NCBI GenBank assembly: GCA_054661495.1
Contig: BAAFSQ010000107.1
Span: 1 to 30,258, forward strand
From: Zygophlyctis sp. KS116
Lineage: Eukaryota; Chytridiomycota
Direction: 5' to 3'
Length of the DNA: 30,258 nt
Part shown: piece after piece, positions 1-10,365 of the stretch
How positions within the stretch are numbered: the first letter of the stretch is position 1
How the letters are laid out: every line of letters begins with the position of its first letter
Notes under the pieces: model-generated
The model's input: the letters and a program-made list of their open reading frames with translations, nothing else
Databases searched by the model: none
What the model was told of the DNA's origin: nothing
Program-made: the position numbers and the translations under genes

Positions 1-119
1 ATTTCTAAGATAGACTTACCATTCCTGGCATTGGAGGTGGAGGAGGACCGCCCTATTATTTAAATATTTCTAAGATAGACTTACCATTCCTGGCATTGGA
101 GGTGGAGGAGTACCGCCCT
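1..119. repeat. 65-bp tandem repeat covering one WASP mini-exon plus its intron
   Basis: Bases 1-54 recur at 66-119 with one visible mismatch (ggaccg against gtaccg). The period of 65 bp equals one 33-nt exon (20-52 or 85-117, encoding GG-P/T-PPPPMPGM on the minus strand) plus one 32-nt intron. The flanking intron pieces (atttctaagatagacttac) are identical too, so exon and intron were copied together, and recently. The array may continue left of the window. Confidence 0.95.
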
Positions 120-1343
120 AACAATGTTAATATTAAGATTAAATAAAAATACCATGGCAGGCGCTGGAGGCGGAGCAGGTACTACACCCTATAGTTTGAA
201 TAATAATACGAATCATACTTTTCCGGGCATCTGAGGAGGCGGTGGTGGAGGAACCCCCTAAAATCATTAAAAATAGCAGCAATAATACAGTATCAACTGA
301 TTGTGGTGAATATTGTGAGGGTGCAGGCTTTAGTTAACAAATAATAAACGTACCCTAGAAGTTTGAGGCAATGATGGGGGCTGACTTCTACTTACAGGAG
401 GTGGCGGAGGGGCCTGTTGTCTACTAGCTGGTGGTGGTGGAGGAGGTGGCTGACTCCTGCTTGAAACAGCCTGTGTAGCATTAATAGGAACTGGCGGACC
501 TCTTTTACTATAAATTATTATATTTAAAACAATTACCTCGGAGGAGGAGGCGGTGGTGGCCCTCGTTTTCCTGCCCCTGGGGATTTCCTTTCAGTCTTTG
601 GAGAATCAGCTCGTGACGGTGGCAGAGGAGGAGGGGGTTTTGAAGCTGATAACTCATGCTGCTTCATGAATTTGGCCACAACTTTTGCTGTTCTTTTATC
701 AGATAGCTGATCCTAAAATATTAGAAAAAAACTTTGATACTACCTCTGTAATACCCGCCTTCTGAAAAATAACTTTCCATTCCATGGGTATGTTTGAAGC
801 ACTAAAACCAGTTTTTGGATCAAACCCAACATGACTTAAATGCTGGAAATTTTCTGGGGCAGAAATCATAGACTTGTCTATTTTTGGCTTATCTTTCTGT
901 TTTTTAGATGATTTGAACCATGATTTAGATTCTTCCTTTGTTTCCTTTGTTACCGAGACTGGCGATATTGCAATAGGTGCTTTAGAGATTTTTGAGACGT
1001 AAGAATTCCTATTGAGAACTTGATTCCCAAAATCCTGCGCATCTCTGTCTGAAGCAAACGAAAACCCAATTACTGAACTCTTCCCGATAAAAGAATGGAA
1101 ATGTGGCAAGTCTTGTGCGTATTTCAGATCTCCAATTACATGCTCCCATAGCAATCTTTTGCTATTAAAATCCAAAAGCTTGAATGCAAATCCATCCTTG
1201 ATCTTCACCAGACAAATTGGACCCCAAAGACCATTGTATCTCCATTCGCCGACGCATTCGTAGAGTCTGGCTACAGTCATTATAATAACCTCATCAGATA
1301 TATCCTTGGAAAACTGGGTTGTCTCTGCTTGCGATAATGACAT
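1..1343 (-). CDS. WASP/N-WASP-type actin nucleation-promoting factor, C-terminal end outside window
   Basis: Activator of Arp2/3-driven actin branching. Exons seen: 1343-744, 712-537, 507-354, 327-289, 257-219, 188-153, 117-85 and 52-20; introns are 26-35 nt and the window starts inside a further intron (1-19). Residues about 22-112 form a WH1/EVH1 domain. Around residues 157-172 lies a CRIB/GBD motif (ISAPENFQHLSHVGF) followed by a helix like that after the GBD of N-WASP (QLSDKRTAKVVAKFM), so Cdc42/Rac control is likely. The proline-rich part then runs through several phase-0 mini-exons of 33-39 nt. The WH2/central/acidic region should lie beyond base 1. The ATG at 1343 is 48 bp after the stop of XPB on the same strand, and a TACGTCA site sits in that gap. 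Known: yeast Las17 lacks the GBD; its presence suggests an early-branching lineage. Confidence 0.9.
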
Positions 1344-1391
1344 GCGAAATACGTCACCCTAACCGACTCAATCAAAGCGACACAACATAAA

Positions 1392-3652
1392 TCAAAAATT
1401 AGATCTTCCTTTTTTCCATGCTTTAAATAAACTACTACTGCCGCCCTTAGGCCTTGAAGGCTTATTAGAATCTGCTGCTGGTCGTTTTTTACTAGATTGT
1501 ACGATTTCACGGTCTAAATCATCAGCTTTAGTTTCCAAAATTTCTTCATTTCCAACCTCATCACTCTGTTCCTTTATCAATGATAAAAGAGTTTCTTGGT
1601 CATAAGTGGTAGAATAACGGAGAGATGGCATTTGATCCGCAGGTATAAGATCAGAAAGATTTGATACAATCTATATATTTAATGCTGAGGAGACATACCT
1701 TAAATTCATAGCCTTGGTCAACTAAGAAACTTCTACGTTTTGCACTAAAACTGACTTCATCGGTATCTCTACTAACCAATGTATAAAAACGTGACTTAAA
1801 TCCCTCTTCATGCCTTCTCTTTGCACGAAGAATTCTACCCATTCTCTGGGCTTCTTGACGACGAGATCCAAATTGTGATGAGATTTGGATTAGACAAGTT
1901 GCTTCTGGCAAATCAAGCGATGTATCCCCAACTTTTGACAGGAAAATTGTTTTAAAAAGAGGGTGTCCGTCACGGAAAGCTTGAAGAATTCTTTTTCTTT
2001 CTTCATGTGAAGTTTGACCATAAATAAATGGTTTTTTCAAAGTGACCGCATAATGCTAAGATTATCATTAAAAAAAGATACAGAAAGAGCAAATACATTA
2101 TCAGAAAATACCATAATCTTATCCCCTTCAGCTTCTCTCCATCTAATTAACCATTCGGTAGCCATAAACTTTGCCGGATTCATTACACAAAGCAATCTTT
2201 TCTTTCCAGCTTTTGATGCAATATATTCCTTATAGAAGGATCCCGCCATGGGACACCAAATTTCAGTAGCTTCAACCTTTGCAATGTGACCAGAGTTTGC
2301 CAAATCCATCCAATTCGCTTCATATAATTTTGGGCCAATCAAAAAATTCAAATCTTCAATTTTATCATCTTCTCTCACTAATGTAGCAGTAAGACCCAGC
2401 TTTGTATGCGCCGCTACAACAGTCAAAACCCTTCTAAATACAGCAGCAGGAACAACATGAACTTCATCAAGTATTAAAAGTCCCCATTCTTGTGAATTAA
2501 TAAATTCCAACATTTTTTGAGAATCATGAGCTCTTTTTCCAGTATGTGATATCATTGTATACGTTGAAATAACAATTCCTGCATCTCCAGCAAATCTATT
2601 TTTACTATCTGCAGTAAATTTAGCAATAGCTCCAGCAGGTATCGTTGACCAACGCCTTAATTCATTTGCCCACTGTTCAACTGCAATAGCATTTGTACAC
2701 AAGACCAGAGTAGATTTCTTAATTGTACATGCCGCTGTTATACCAACTAATGTTTTACCAGCACCAGTTGGTAATACTATAATTCCAGATCTAGCTCTTC
2801 CTCCACCTCCTCCAAACATTTTACTAAGACTTTTTTCTTGATAATCACGAATAGTAGTTTTTGGAGATAAATCCATATCTAAACTAGCATTAAAAAAATC
2901 ATTTCTAAAATCATATTCCTCCATTAAAGGATAATCTAATTCCGTACAACGCCTTTTAACTTCTTCTACTAATGATTGTTGAATTTCTAAAGATTGTACT
3001 ACATCTACATCCCCTTGATTATCTAAATTTTCATCTTCTTTATCTAAAGTTATAATTGCACCAAATTCATCTTTTGTTTCTATATCATTTTTTAACCCTG
3101 TTGAATCTACTGATTCTGTATTAATGCATCTTGCTTTTTGAATAATTTCATCTTTTAATAGAAATGATAATATTGCAGGATATGAGGTTTCTATAAAATA
3201 TCTAATCTTTCTAAATCTATAAAGTACCTGTTTTCCTTTAAAACCAACTTAACTTTTCCATAAGACAATGTGCAATCATTTATAAAATCTACAACTCTTT
3301 TTGGCAATTCATTTTTACTAAATCTATCCATTACATCCATGATTGTACTAGTCTCCATTCCAACTGATACAGCAGCATAAAGCGAGTAAGCCGTCAATTT
3401 GTATTCATGAATCCGCAATGGTCTTGAAACCGGTTCAGCGATTGTTATTAGAAAGTCTTGAGCATATTTCATGACTGGAGAGAATGCTTCCAACACAATC
3501 CGTCCTTCCGGAGTGACCCAAAAGGGCTTTCTTGCATGATCAACCTTGAGCTTCAACAGAGACATGTCCTGTTCAATATTTAAGTGATCGAGTGACAGAT
3601 TGGCCTTTTTAGGAAGTACAAGTGTCAGTTTCTTGATCGTTTCTGGTTCCAT
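1392..3652 (-). CDS. TFIIH 3'-5' DNA helicase/translocase XPB (Ssl2/ERCC3)
   Basis: ATP-driven DNA translocase of TFIIH, needed for promoter opening by RNA polymerase II and for nucleotide excision repair in the nucleus. Four exons: 3652-3228, 3201-2082, 2055-1699, 1670-1392; introns 26, 26 and 28 nt; 726 residues. The N-terminal XPB domain (LVLKENRY..., [13 protein letters not shown]) leads to an acidic linker, then Walker A (LPTGAGKT, about 285-292), the DEVH box (387-390), the RED motif (LVREDDK, R418-D420), and in the second RecA lobe FSDNVFAL and [13 protein letters not shown] (motif VI). The splice at 2081/2056 gives [17 protein letters not shown], matching the family. The first ATG is at 3652 (a TTG precedes it); the N-terminus is shorter than in human XPB. 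It diverges from the RING gene with 25 bp between start codons. Confidence 0.97.
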
Positions 3653-3677
3653 CAATTTCCGCAGTCAGTTAAATTTA
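3653..3677. promoter_or_regulatory. 25-bp shared start region of XPB and RING genes
   Basis: Only 25 bp separate the two divergent ATGs. No TATA-like box fits in this space, so each promoter probably reaches into the coding region of its neighbour or the mRNAs are nearly leaderless. Function inferred from position only. Confidence 0.5.
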
Positions 3678-4283
3678 ATGCCAAAGAGAAAACGACTGAC
3701 GAATGAGCCAATTGATTTGACTCTTGATACTCCTCCAAAGACGTCAAATTCCCATTCTACTGCTAATGCCAATGCTAGCGCTAATGCTTCCAGCTCTTCT
3801 GATGCAACAGCAATACAAAACAATACATCGGAAGATGAAATAATCATTACAAAGTTTGTTCCTCCACCGGCAGTTGTCATTACTTCATACACTCCAGCAG
3901 ATAAAAGTACTCAACAAACAGTATTGGGACTTATGGCTGATATCATGGGAAAAGTTTCCTCTCATAACTCTCGTAATGCAGTGCATTCTTCTATTCTAGG
4001 AACTTGTAGTCAAAGAAAACCACTTATATCTCCAAAGAAGCCAAATAATGCTCCTGCTAAAATATCTGCTCAAGAATCTACTGATCCATCTCCTCCAAGT
4101 ACTCTACGATGCGCAATTTGTTTATCAACATTCTCAAAAGATGTACAACTTTCTGCTACAATTTGTGGTCATATATTTTGTCAAGAATGTATTGGAGCTG
4201 CATTAAAACAAGGGAAAAAAATCTGTCCTATTTGTAGAAAAGATTTAAAAGGTAAAACTGCAGTTCACAGATTATATATTTAA
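3678..4283 (+). CDS. RNF4/Slx8-like RING protein, candidate SUMO-targeted ubiquitin ligase
   Basis: Intronless, 201 residues. The C-terminal C3HC4 RING starts at C145 (CAIC...ICGHIFCQEC...CPICRK) and the protein ends in HRLYI, like the HPIYI end of vertebrate RNF4. Three hydrophobic strands that fit SUMO-interaction motifs lie upstream: IDLTL (12-16), IIIT (55-58) after an acidic run, and VVIT (66-69). SIM clusters before a C-terminal RING are the hallmark of SUMO-targeted ubiquitin ligases, which ubiquitinate poly-SUMO conjugates in genome maintenance. Between SIM1 and SIM2 is an Asn/Ala/Ser-rich low-complexity stretch. The frame is open upstream to 3600, but that would overlap the XPB coding exon; ATG 3678 is preferred. 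The stop overlaps the end of the arrestin-like gene by 12 bp. Role inferred from motifs. Confidence 0.8.
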   Translation: MPKRKRLTNEPIDLTLDTPPKTSNSHSTANANASANASSSSDATAIQNNTSEDEIIITKFVPPPAVVITSYTPADKSTQQTVLGLMADIMGKVSSHNSRNAVHSSILGTCSQRKPLISPKKPNNAPAKISAQESTDPSPPSTLRCAICLSTFSKDVQLSATICGHIFCQECIGAALKQGKKICPICRKDLKGKTAVHRLYI

Positions 4284-5577
4284 GGTTGAAGTGGATCTAC
4301 GTCGCAAATCAAAATCAAAATCATCTTCAGCTGCTCTTGCAATATCTATATAATTAGTTTCAGAGTTTGTGTCTATTATAGTTTCATCATCAGAGAAAAG
4401 TGGCATATTATAAACAATGACTGGAGTTGAAGATTTATATTCTCTAGATATAGTTTTTAGAGAAATTCTGAATTCATGCTTTATAATGGCAGGCTTGGTC
4501 TAAATATTAGCAAACTTTAATATATACAATCAAATCCTCTAGAAATAATTCCCATACACTTGTTAAAGGATCACTATGAGGTATCCAATTTAATCCATTT
4601 GAAATATTTTCAAAATTTGAAGAATACAAGGTTAAAACTTCTTTTTTATCCTTTATTTTGAGTGTTTTTAGAGAGTCTTGGCCATAAGGTCTTGAGGGAT
4701 CTACATTATACTTGAATATTAGATTTTCTTCTTGCATTAATGAAACGTTTAGATTCACAATATCAATTGTAGAATCAATTTTGATTGGAATTAGACTAGA
4801 TGAACTTGAAATACATCCTGGCATAGTTATTTTAATTCCATCAACTGGAATCCAACTGCATGAAATATGTCCGAATACTCCAGAAAGATCGGTAGATGAT
4901 AAATTTACAGGAATCATATTCAAATCTACTGGATCATTATCTAATATTGGATGGTATTGAATTGTAACATCATTATTCTAAGAATTAAATTATAAATATT
5001 ACCAGTATGGCATTTTTCAATTCTGCGCACTGTGACTCTGATACTCGAACTTTTCGGACATTTAGTACTTCTTTGGTCACAAATGGATCTGGACTAAATG
5101 CTGGAATCCATCCAAAACAACAGCTATCCTGATAATATACTACTGCAGCTAAAACATATTCAATAATAACGGTATCATTTTTAACAGAAGGAGGATTGGT
5201 GTTTGGGATCTGAAGTCCGAAAGGGAAAGAAGCTCCTAATTTTAAAAATATTATATAGTACCGTTCAAAAGGTCTTTAGCCTTTGGTAAATCTGAGGTTA
5301 AATGACTAGAATCATTCCACAATAATATCTTTTTGTCAAAAAATCTATCGGTTCCTCTTAGAAATGTTTCTTGATACGAATCTTCAAACTTTGACACTGC
5401 GCCGGCAACAAATCTTAATTCTATTTCCTTTGGAATTAATGAGCCTTCCTGCTTTATAAATTCAACCGTTCCTGAAAGTCGGGTTTCGCCGTTATCAAAA
5501 AGAATTAATTCTGATGCATCTAGTCTTATCCGTAGAGGATCTTTTGGTCCTTTTTTTGGTTCATGCTTGGACTTCAT
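4272..5577 (-). CDS. alpha-arrestin-like protein (arrestin N and C domains)
   Basis: Exons 5577-5262, 5235-5003, 4977-4528 and 4499-4272; introns 26, 25 and 28 nt; 408 residues. The first half reads as an arrestin N domain: a beta strand with polar ends (LILFDNGETRLSGTVEF), a KILLW strand about where arrestins have one, FPFGLQIP and PPSV, then IIEYVLAAVVYY. The second half (KEVLNVRKVRV onward) fits the C domain. The tail is acidic and Ser/Thr-rich and ends in DFDFDLRRRSTSTLNI. Fungal alpha-arrestins recruit ubiquitin ligases to plasma-membrane transporters through PPxY motifs; I see no PPxY here, so another partner, or a retromer-like role, is possible. TTACGTCA lies upstream at 5625-5632. 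Family call is from fold pattern, specific function unknown. Confidence 0.75.
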
Positions 5578-5681
5578 CAATGCGCGAAAATTCTTTCTGG
5601 AACTCTGTGCTTTGCAGTTTTGGGTTACGTCACGTCAAACCAAGACCTAGCCATCATCTAACCATTTAAACGTCGTACTTA
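5578..5681. promoter_or_regulatory. divergent promoter with CRE-like sites, arrestin-like / nucleotidase
   Basis: 104 bp between divergent ATGs. It holds TTACGTCA at 5625-5632, immediately followed by a second ACGTCA at 5632-5637, matching the half sites recognised by bZIP (ATF/CREB) factors. Binding is inferred. Confidence 0.5.
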
Positions 5682-6937
5682 ATGATGACATCGCCCAAAG
5701 TCAGACTAAAGAGTAGGAGGAAAATTAGCCCATCGAAAATTCCTACGCTCTGGTTTATTCCAATATCACTCATTTATTTATATCTTTTATTCGGTAATTC
5801 TATCATTGTAAGATTTTAGATAATCCAAAAGTTCAAGTGTTTAGTAAAATGTTCTCGGAAAGTTGTCCGAAAGGACCTCCGCCTGTATACTCGATTGTTT
5901 TGGATGCTGGATCAACCGGCTCAAGAATTCATATTTATAGATTTAATTCCTGTAAAACTGGAATGCCATTGTTGGAAGATGAAGTATTTCATGCTATTAA
6001 ACCTGGGCTCTCTTCGTATGAAAATTCTCCAAAAGAGTCTGTTCAATCTCTTTCACCTCTAATAAGCCTCGCCTTGGAAAATGTACCCGCAGAATTACAG
6101 CCAAAAACAAAGATTGTTTTAAAAGCGACTGCAGGTCTTCGGCTTTTGAAAAAAGGGAGTGGAGAAATTATACTAGGACATGTCCGGGAATATCTAAAGT
6201 CTTTACCATTTCAGTTATCTACTAATGCAGTAGAAATAATGGATGGAAAAGATGAAGGTGTTTTTGCATGGATAACTGTGAATTATCTCTTGGACAATTT
6301 TAACAAGAATACAAAGGTGATTTTATCAAGTTTTATAATGTAGACTGCTGGAATAATGGATCTAGGTGGCGGAAGCACGCAAATTGTGTTTGAACCATCG
6401 ATGATGATTGCGGAAGGAGATCATAAAGTTAATATTGACCTTCATAACAAGACTTATGTCTTATATCAGAGAAGTTATTTAGGATTTGGGCTCGTGGAGG
6501 CAAGAAAGAAAACAAAAGAAAAAGGTGGGTGTTCTCTTGGAATGGAAAGTAATAGTTGCCTCAACCTTATATCTTCTTCATTCAACAAGAAGGAAGTTTG
6601 CTCTCTATCACCTTGCTCATTCAACGGCTTTTACATGCCAAGATTAGAAGATACATTCTACGATGGGGAAATTTATGCATTTTCCTATTTTTATGATATA
6701 TATGCAGAACCGTTTGGTAAAGTTGAGTCTGGATTTAAAGTTGGTCAAATTCATGAAGCAGCTTCAAGCTCATGTAGCCAGAAACCCGAACATGATGATT
6801 GTCTCGATCTGGGATTTATATATTCACTTTTGCGAACTGGATACGATTTGCCAAACTCTAGAACTCTCAAAACCGCAAAGAAAATTAATGGAATCGAGAC
6901 CGGATGGTGTCTTGGAGCGGCTTTGTCAATATTATAG
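5682..6937 (+). CDS. GDA1/CD39 family nucleoside di/triphosphatase, type II membrane protein
   Basis: Hydrolyses nucleoside di- or triphosphates in the secretory-pathway lumen; the Golgi member (Gda1) turns GDP into GMP to drive nucleotide-sugar antiport. Exons 5682-5793, 5820-6316 and 6344-6937; introns 26 and 27 nt; 400 residues. A basic N-terminus (KVRLKSRRK) precedes a single hydrophobic anchor, residues about 20-37, which fits a type II protein. All apyrase conserved regions are present: DAGSTGSR (from D66), KATAGLR, EGVFAWITVNYL with the catalytic Glu, GIMDLGGGSTQIVFEP, and the closing GWCLGAAL. It lacks a second C-terminal membrane segment, so it resembles Gda1/ENTPD5/6 rather than the two-TM ecto-apyrases. 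A second ATG follows at once at 5685. Substrate not determinable. Confidence 0.93.
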
Positions 6938-6986
6938 ATTCAAATTAACATATAATTGTAAACCTTTCTATTTTACTATCTCAAAC

Positions 6987-9900
6987 TTATTTTACTCCCC
7001 TTGTTGACCATCGTGTTGGGTACATCATCAATCCATTGATTTCATCCGAATACTTGATGGGACTTCTATATCGACTTATCAAATTGCGAAGAATTGAGTA
7101 GAGCCATAAGACAATTCCAAAAGCCATGGGGACCAACCAAATCAAAGGTGAAAAATAATTCGTGCCCAACGGCCCATTAAGAGGTGGAACATAAACAATT
7201 ATCATAACGACAACAGCTCCCAATATTACCCCGACAAAAGTTCGCAAATTTTCAAACATGTATTTGCCGAATGGATACCCTAACCTGGCCTTGCAAATAA
7301 AAAGATTGAAACACTGAAGGATGAAGAGAGCAGTATAGTAGGCCGATTGCCCCACAGCTATAGTTTCTTTCGCATCATTGAAATTCTAATATGTTAATTT
7401 CTAATAATTACCAAGGTCTTGCCACTAGCTGTAATAATAGATGAATTTTCTTCCCATTTATTTTTATCAAATAAATTTGCATTCTGTACTAGATCATAAG
7501 GAGTGGTCCCATTGTGGTTGAATATGGCCACCATAAATGAAGTTATACAGCCAATAGTTACAATAGTCCCCGCTTCAGCATAAGACCATGACATAAGGTT
7601 AACATCAACCAAATGTTCTCCTATTGGGGGCTCAAACATCCTCGACCAAAATTCGGATGAAAATATCGAGCCCTTTCCTTTTTTCTGTGCTTTTTCCAGA
7701 TTATCTCTCTTGGTTCGTTCAATAGATTCAGGCGTGACAGGCTTTCGCGGCAATAGTTTCATTAGCCCCGTTTTTGATTCCGGTTCATCCCAAATATAAG
7801 TCAGAGACAATATTAACTCAAATCCAAGATCTGTCAAAAGAATCAAAATGTTTGACATCATAAGAGGCAAGGGGACAGCAACATTAAGAAGATTTGCCCA
7901 TACTTGTGGCATAGTGTGAGTCACAGTATATTGAATGGACTTTTTGATGTTTTGGAAGATCAAGCGACCCTCTTCTATCCCATTCACAGTAGAAGCAAAA
8001 TTATCATCCACAAGAATCATTGAAGCCGCTTCTTTTGAAACATCAGAACCCGAAACATTCATTGCGATACCTAAGTCTGCCTTTTTAAGAGCAGGAGAAT
8101 CATTCACTCCGTCTCCAGTTACGCCCACTAAATGACCAAGGGATTGAGCATGTTTAACGATTGTCAGCTTATGTTTTGGACTAGTCCTAGCAAATATAAT
8201 TTCTTCTTTTGAAAAGATAATGTCCCAGTCTTCATCAGTTAGAGAATCAATTTTCTCTCCGTGTATCACTATCGACTTTACATCATCTTCAGGAACTTTT
8301 GAAATATCACAGCCACGTTTTGCTGCAATCTGATCTTTTGTATCTTGAAGCATAAGATTGATTTTACGACCGATAGCTTCGGCAGTAAGTGGATGATCTC
8401 CCGTTACCATCATAACTTTGATACCAGCCTCACGGAAATGACCAATAGCTTCGCGTACTCCATGTTTGGGTGGATCTTCTAGAGAAACTAGGCCATAGAA
8501 AGTCAGCGTATCGCTTGGATAGTTTGCTGGGGTTTTCTTGAATTCAAAGTCTTCTGGAAAATCTTTTCCCGGCAAAGCAAAAGAAGCAAAAGCCAAAACT
8601 CTATGTCCTTTCGATGCCATAAATTCATACGTATCAGTAAACTTTTTCTTGTGATCATCTGTAAGAGGAATGACATCTTTTCCATCATATATTGTTGTAC
8701 AAAGTTTTAGAACCCTTTCCGGTGCTCCTTTCAAGTATAAAGTCAAATCACCGTCTTTGTGCGGCTTCTTATTTATAGTCATGGCCCATTTGTTATCTGA
8801 ATTGAAAGGAATTTCAAATACTTTTGGAAAGCGGCTGATAGCTGTTTCAAATCCTTCTAATTTCATTGCAGCTGCTCTGTAAAGTCCAGACTCTGTCGCA
8901 TCACCAACAATAACGCGATCTGCAATTGGACCTTCAGCAGACTCAAATCGAGCTCTAGAGCAAAGAGTAGAAATATGAAGTAAAGTATCAATGCCATGCT
9001 CTTTAACATTCATTGGCTCAGCAACTTGAGAGTCTGCATCAGATTGAGTTGAAGCGAAAAATAAGCGAAATCCCGTCCATAGATATGTTACAGTCATTTG
9101 ATTTCTGGTTAGAGTGCCAGTCTTATCAGTAGCAAGTAATGTAATTCCACCTAAAGTTTCAACGGCTTGTAAATCCTTGACAATAACATTTCTAGTAGCC
9201 ATCTTCTTTGCGGCAAAAGAAAGTAGAGTAGTTACAGTAGCCGGCAATCCTTCAGGAACAAAACTAACAAATGTGCCTAAACAGTCAAAAACTTCAACTT
9301 ACCAATCGCAAACTGAAAAGCGTACACCCAATCATTCCCCCTTGCGACCTTTGTCACGATAAAGAAAATAACAGAAACAAAACCTGCCACACTTGCAATC
9401 ACATGAACAAAATGATTAATCTCTGATGAAAGAGGAGAATCTCTTTTTTCTTCATTTGTAGTAAGAGAAGCAATTTGCCCAATTACAGTAGTATCTCCTG
9501 TCCTAATTACAACTCCATATCCTTCTCCTAAATTTTTAAGAATGCTGAATAATAATACCATTGACTGCTAATGTTCCATTAAAAATCAAATTTGTAGCCT
9601 CTAAAGGATTTTCATGTTCATTCAATTGTGATCTATCTTGAGCTTCAGCTTCACCTGTAAGTGAAGAATTATCAACCTTCAACTCTGTAGTCGCGAATAA
9701 AACACAATCAGCTGGAATTTTATCCCCTGATCTAATATATAGCACATCACCAATTGTTAACTCAAAAGATTCAATATGAGACAATGCCCCATCTCTGATT
9801 ACATAACATTTTGGCGGAATCAAATTCTTTAAAGGTTAGTCTGGTCTTTTTCCTTACCAAGAAACTTTCCAAAATAGCTTGACTCTTCTGAACTTGATAA

Positions 9901-10256
9901 AATTCAATAAATGCATTAGCAAATGCCACAAAGACTAATATAGCACCAATATATACCAGACTTCTATTGTCTGCAGGATTTAGACCAAAGATAATCAAAG
10001 ACGCAATACCAGCAACAACAAGCATAAGATTGAATAGTCCCAATACATAGCCTAAATAGACCACAAGTGGATGGAGCTTCTTTGGAGGAGTTAGCCGATT
10101 AAGACCATATTTCTCCAATCTTTCCGCTACTTGTTGTTTGGTTAATCCGCCAGAGGATGCTGGTTTCGTTGGATCTATAGAAACAGAATACATTGCAGAC
10201 ACCTCATCGGCTGTCTTCAAATGCTCAGTGATATCCACTTTTCTATCTTCATCCAT
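6987..10256 (-). CDS. type IIC P-type cation ATPase (Na,K-/H,K-ATPase alpha-like)
   Basis: Membrane pump exchanging monovalent cations at the cost of ATP. Exons 10256-9858, 9826-9559, 9527-9303, 9276-7412 and 7385-6987; introns 31, 31, 26 and 26 nt; 1051 residues, the family length. Shows KVDNSSLTGEAE, PEGLP (305-309), DKTGTLT with the phosphorylated D348, TGDGVNDSPAL near 683, and the TM6 pattern DLGFEL from D780. The loop after TM6 (DEPES...) and EINHFVH resemble Na,K-ATPase alpha. By hand alignment three ion-site residues differ: E779 is Q755, D808 is E784 and D926 is N946, while E327 and D804 equivalents (E306, D780) are kept. No beta-subunit gene is visible nearby. The frame is open upstream to 10364 without an ATG. 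Ion specificity cannot be read from sequence. Confidence 0.93.
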
Positions 10257-10365
10257 TGTTAATTTTTCGGCGATTGTGGCGTTACGTTCTATTCTCAGCT
10301 CATTCGTCACTCTTGCCGTTGTTAATCTATTTTTAAATATTGGACTATAAATATTTATTATCAAA
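10257..10365. promoter_or_regulatory. divergent promoter, IIC ATPase / RasGEF
   Basis: 109 bp between divergent start codons. TATAAATATTTATT at 10346-10359 is TATA-like, about 20 bp before the RasGEF ATG. The minus-strand frame of the ATPase stays open across this region, so a longer N-terminus starting at a non-ATG codon cannot be excluded. Confidence 0.45.

Noticed and set aside
1-119. CRISPR or minisatellite array
   Set aside because: The repeat unit is explained exactly by one exon plus one intron of WASP.
3600-3677. Upstream in-frame extension of the RING gene
   Set aside because: It would overlap the first XPB coding exon on the other strand and reads as its antisense; the product after ATG 3678 begins with a natural basic N-terminus and SIM.
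5837-5848. Start of the nucleotidase near 5837-5849
   Set aside because: A 26-nt intron (5794-5819) joins this region to an upstream exon that supplies the type II membrane anchor expected for the family.
7935-9362. Several plus-strand ORFs of 61-82 codons
   Set aside because: All lie antisense to the conserved IIC ATPase exons and have no recognisable content.
10257-10364. N-terminal extension of the IIC ATPase (open frame without ATG)
   Set aside because: No ATG exists in this frame and I found no convincing splice to one. The region is better read as the shared promoter, though a non-ATG start is not excluded.
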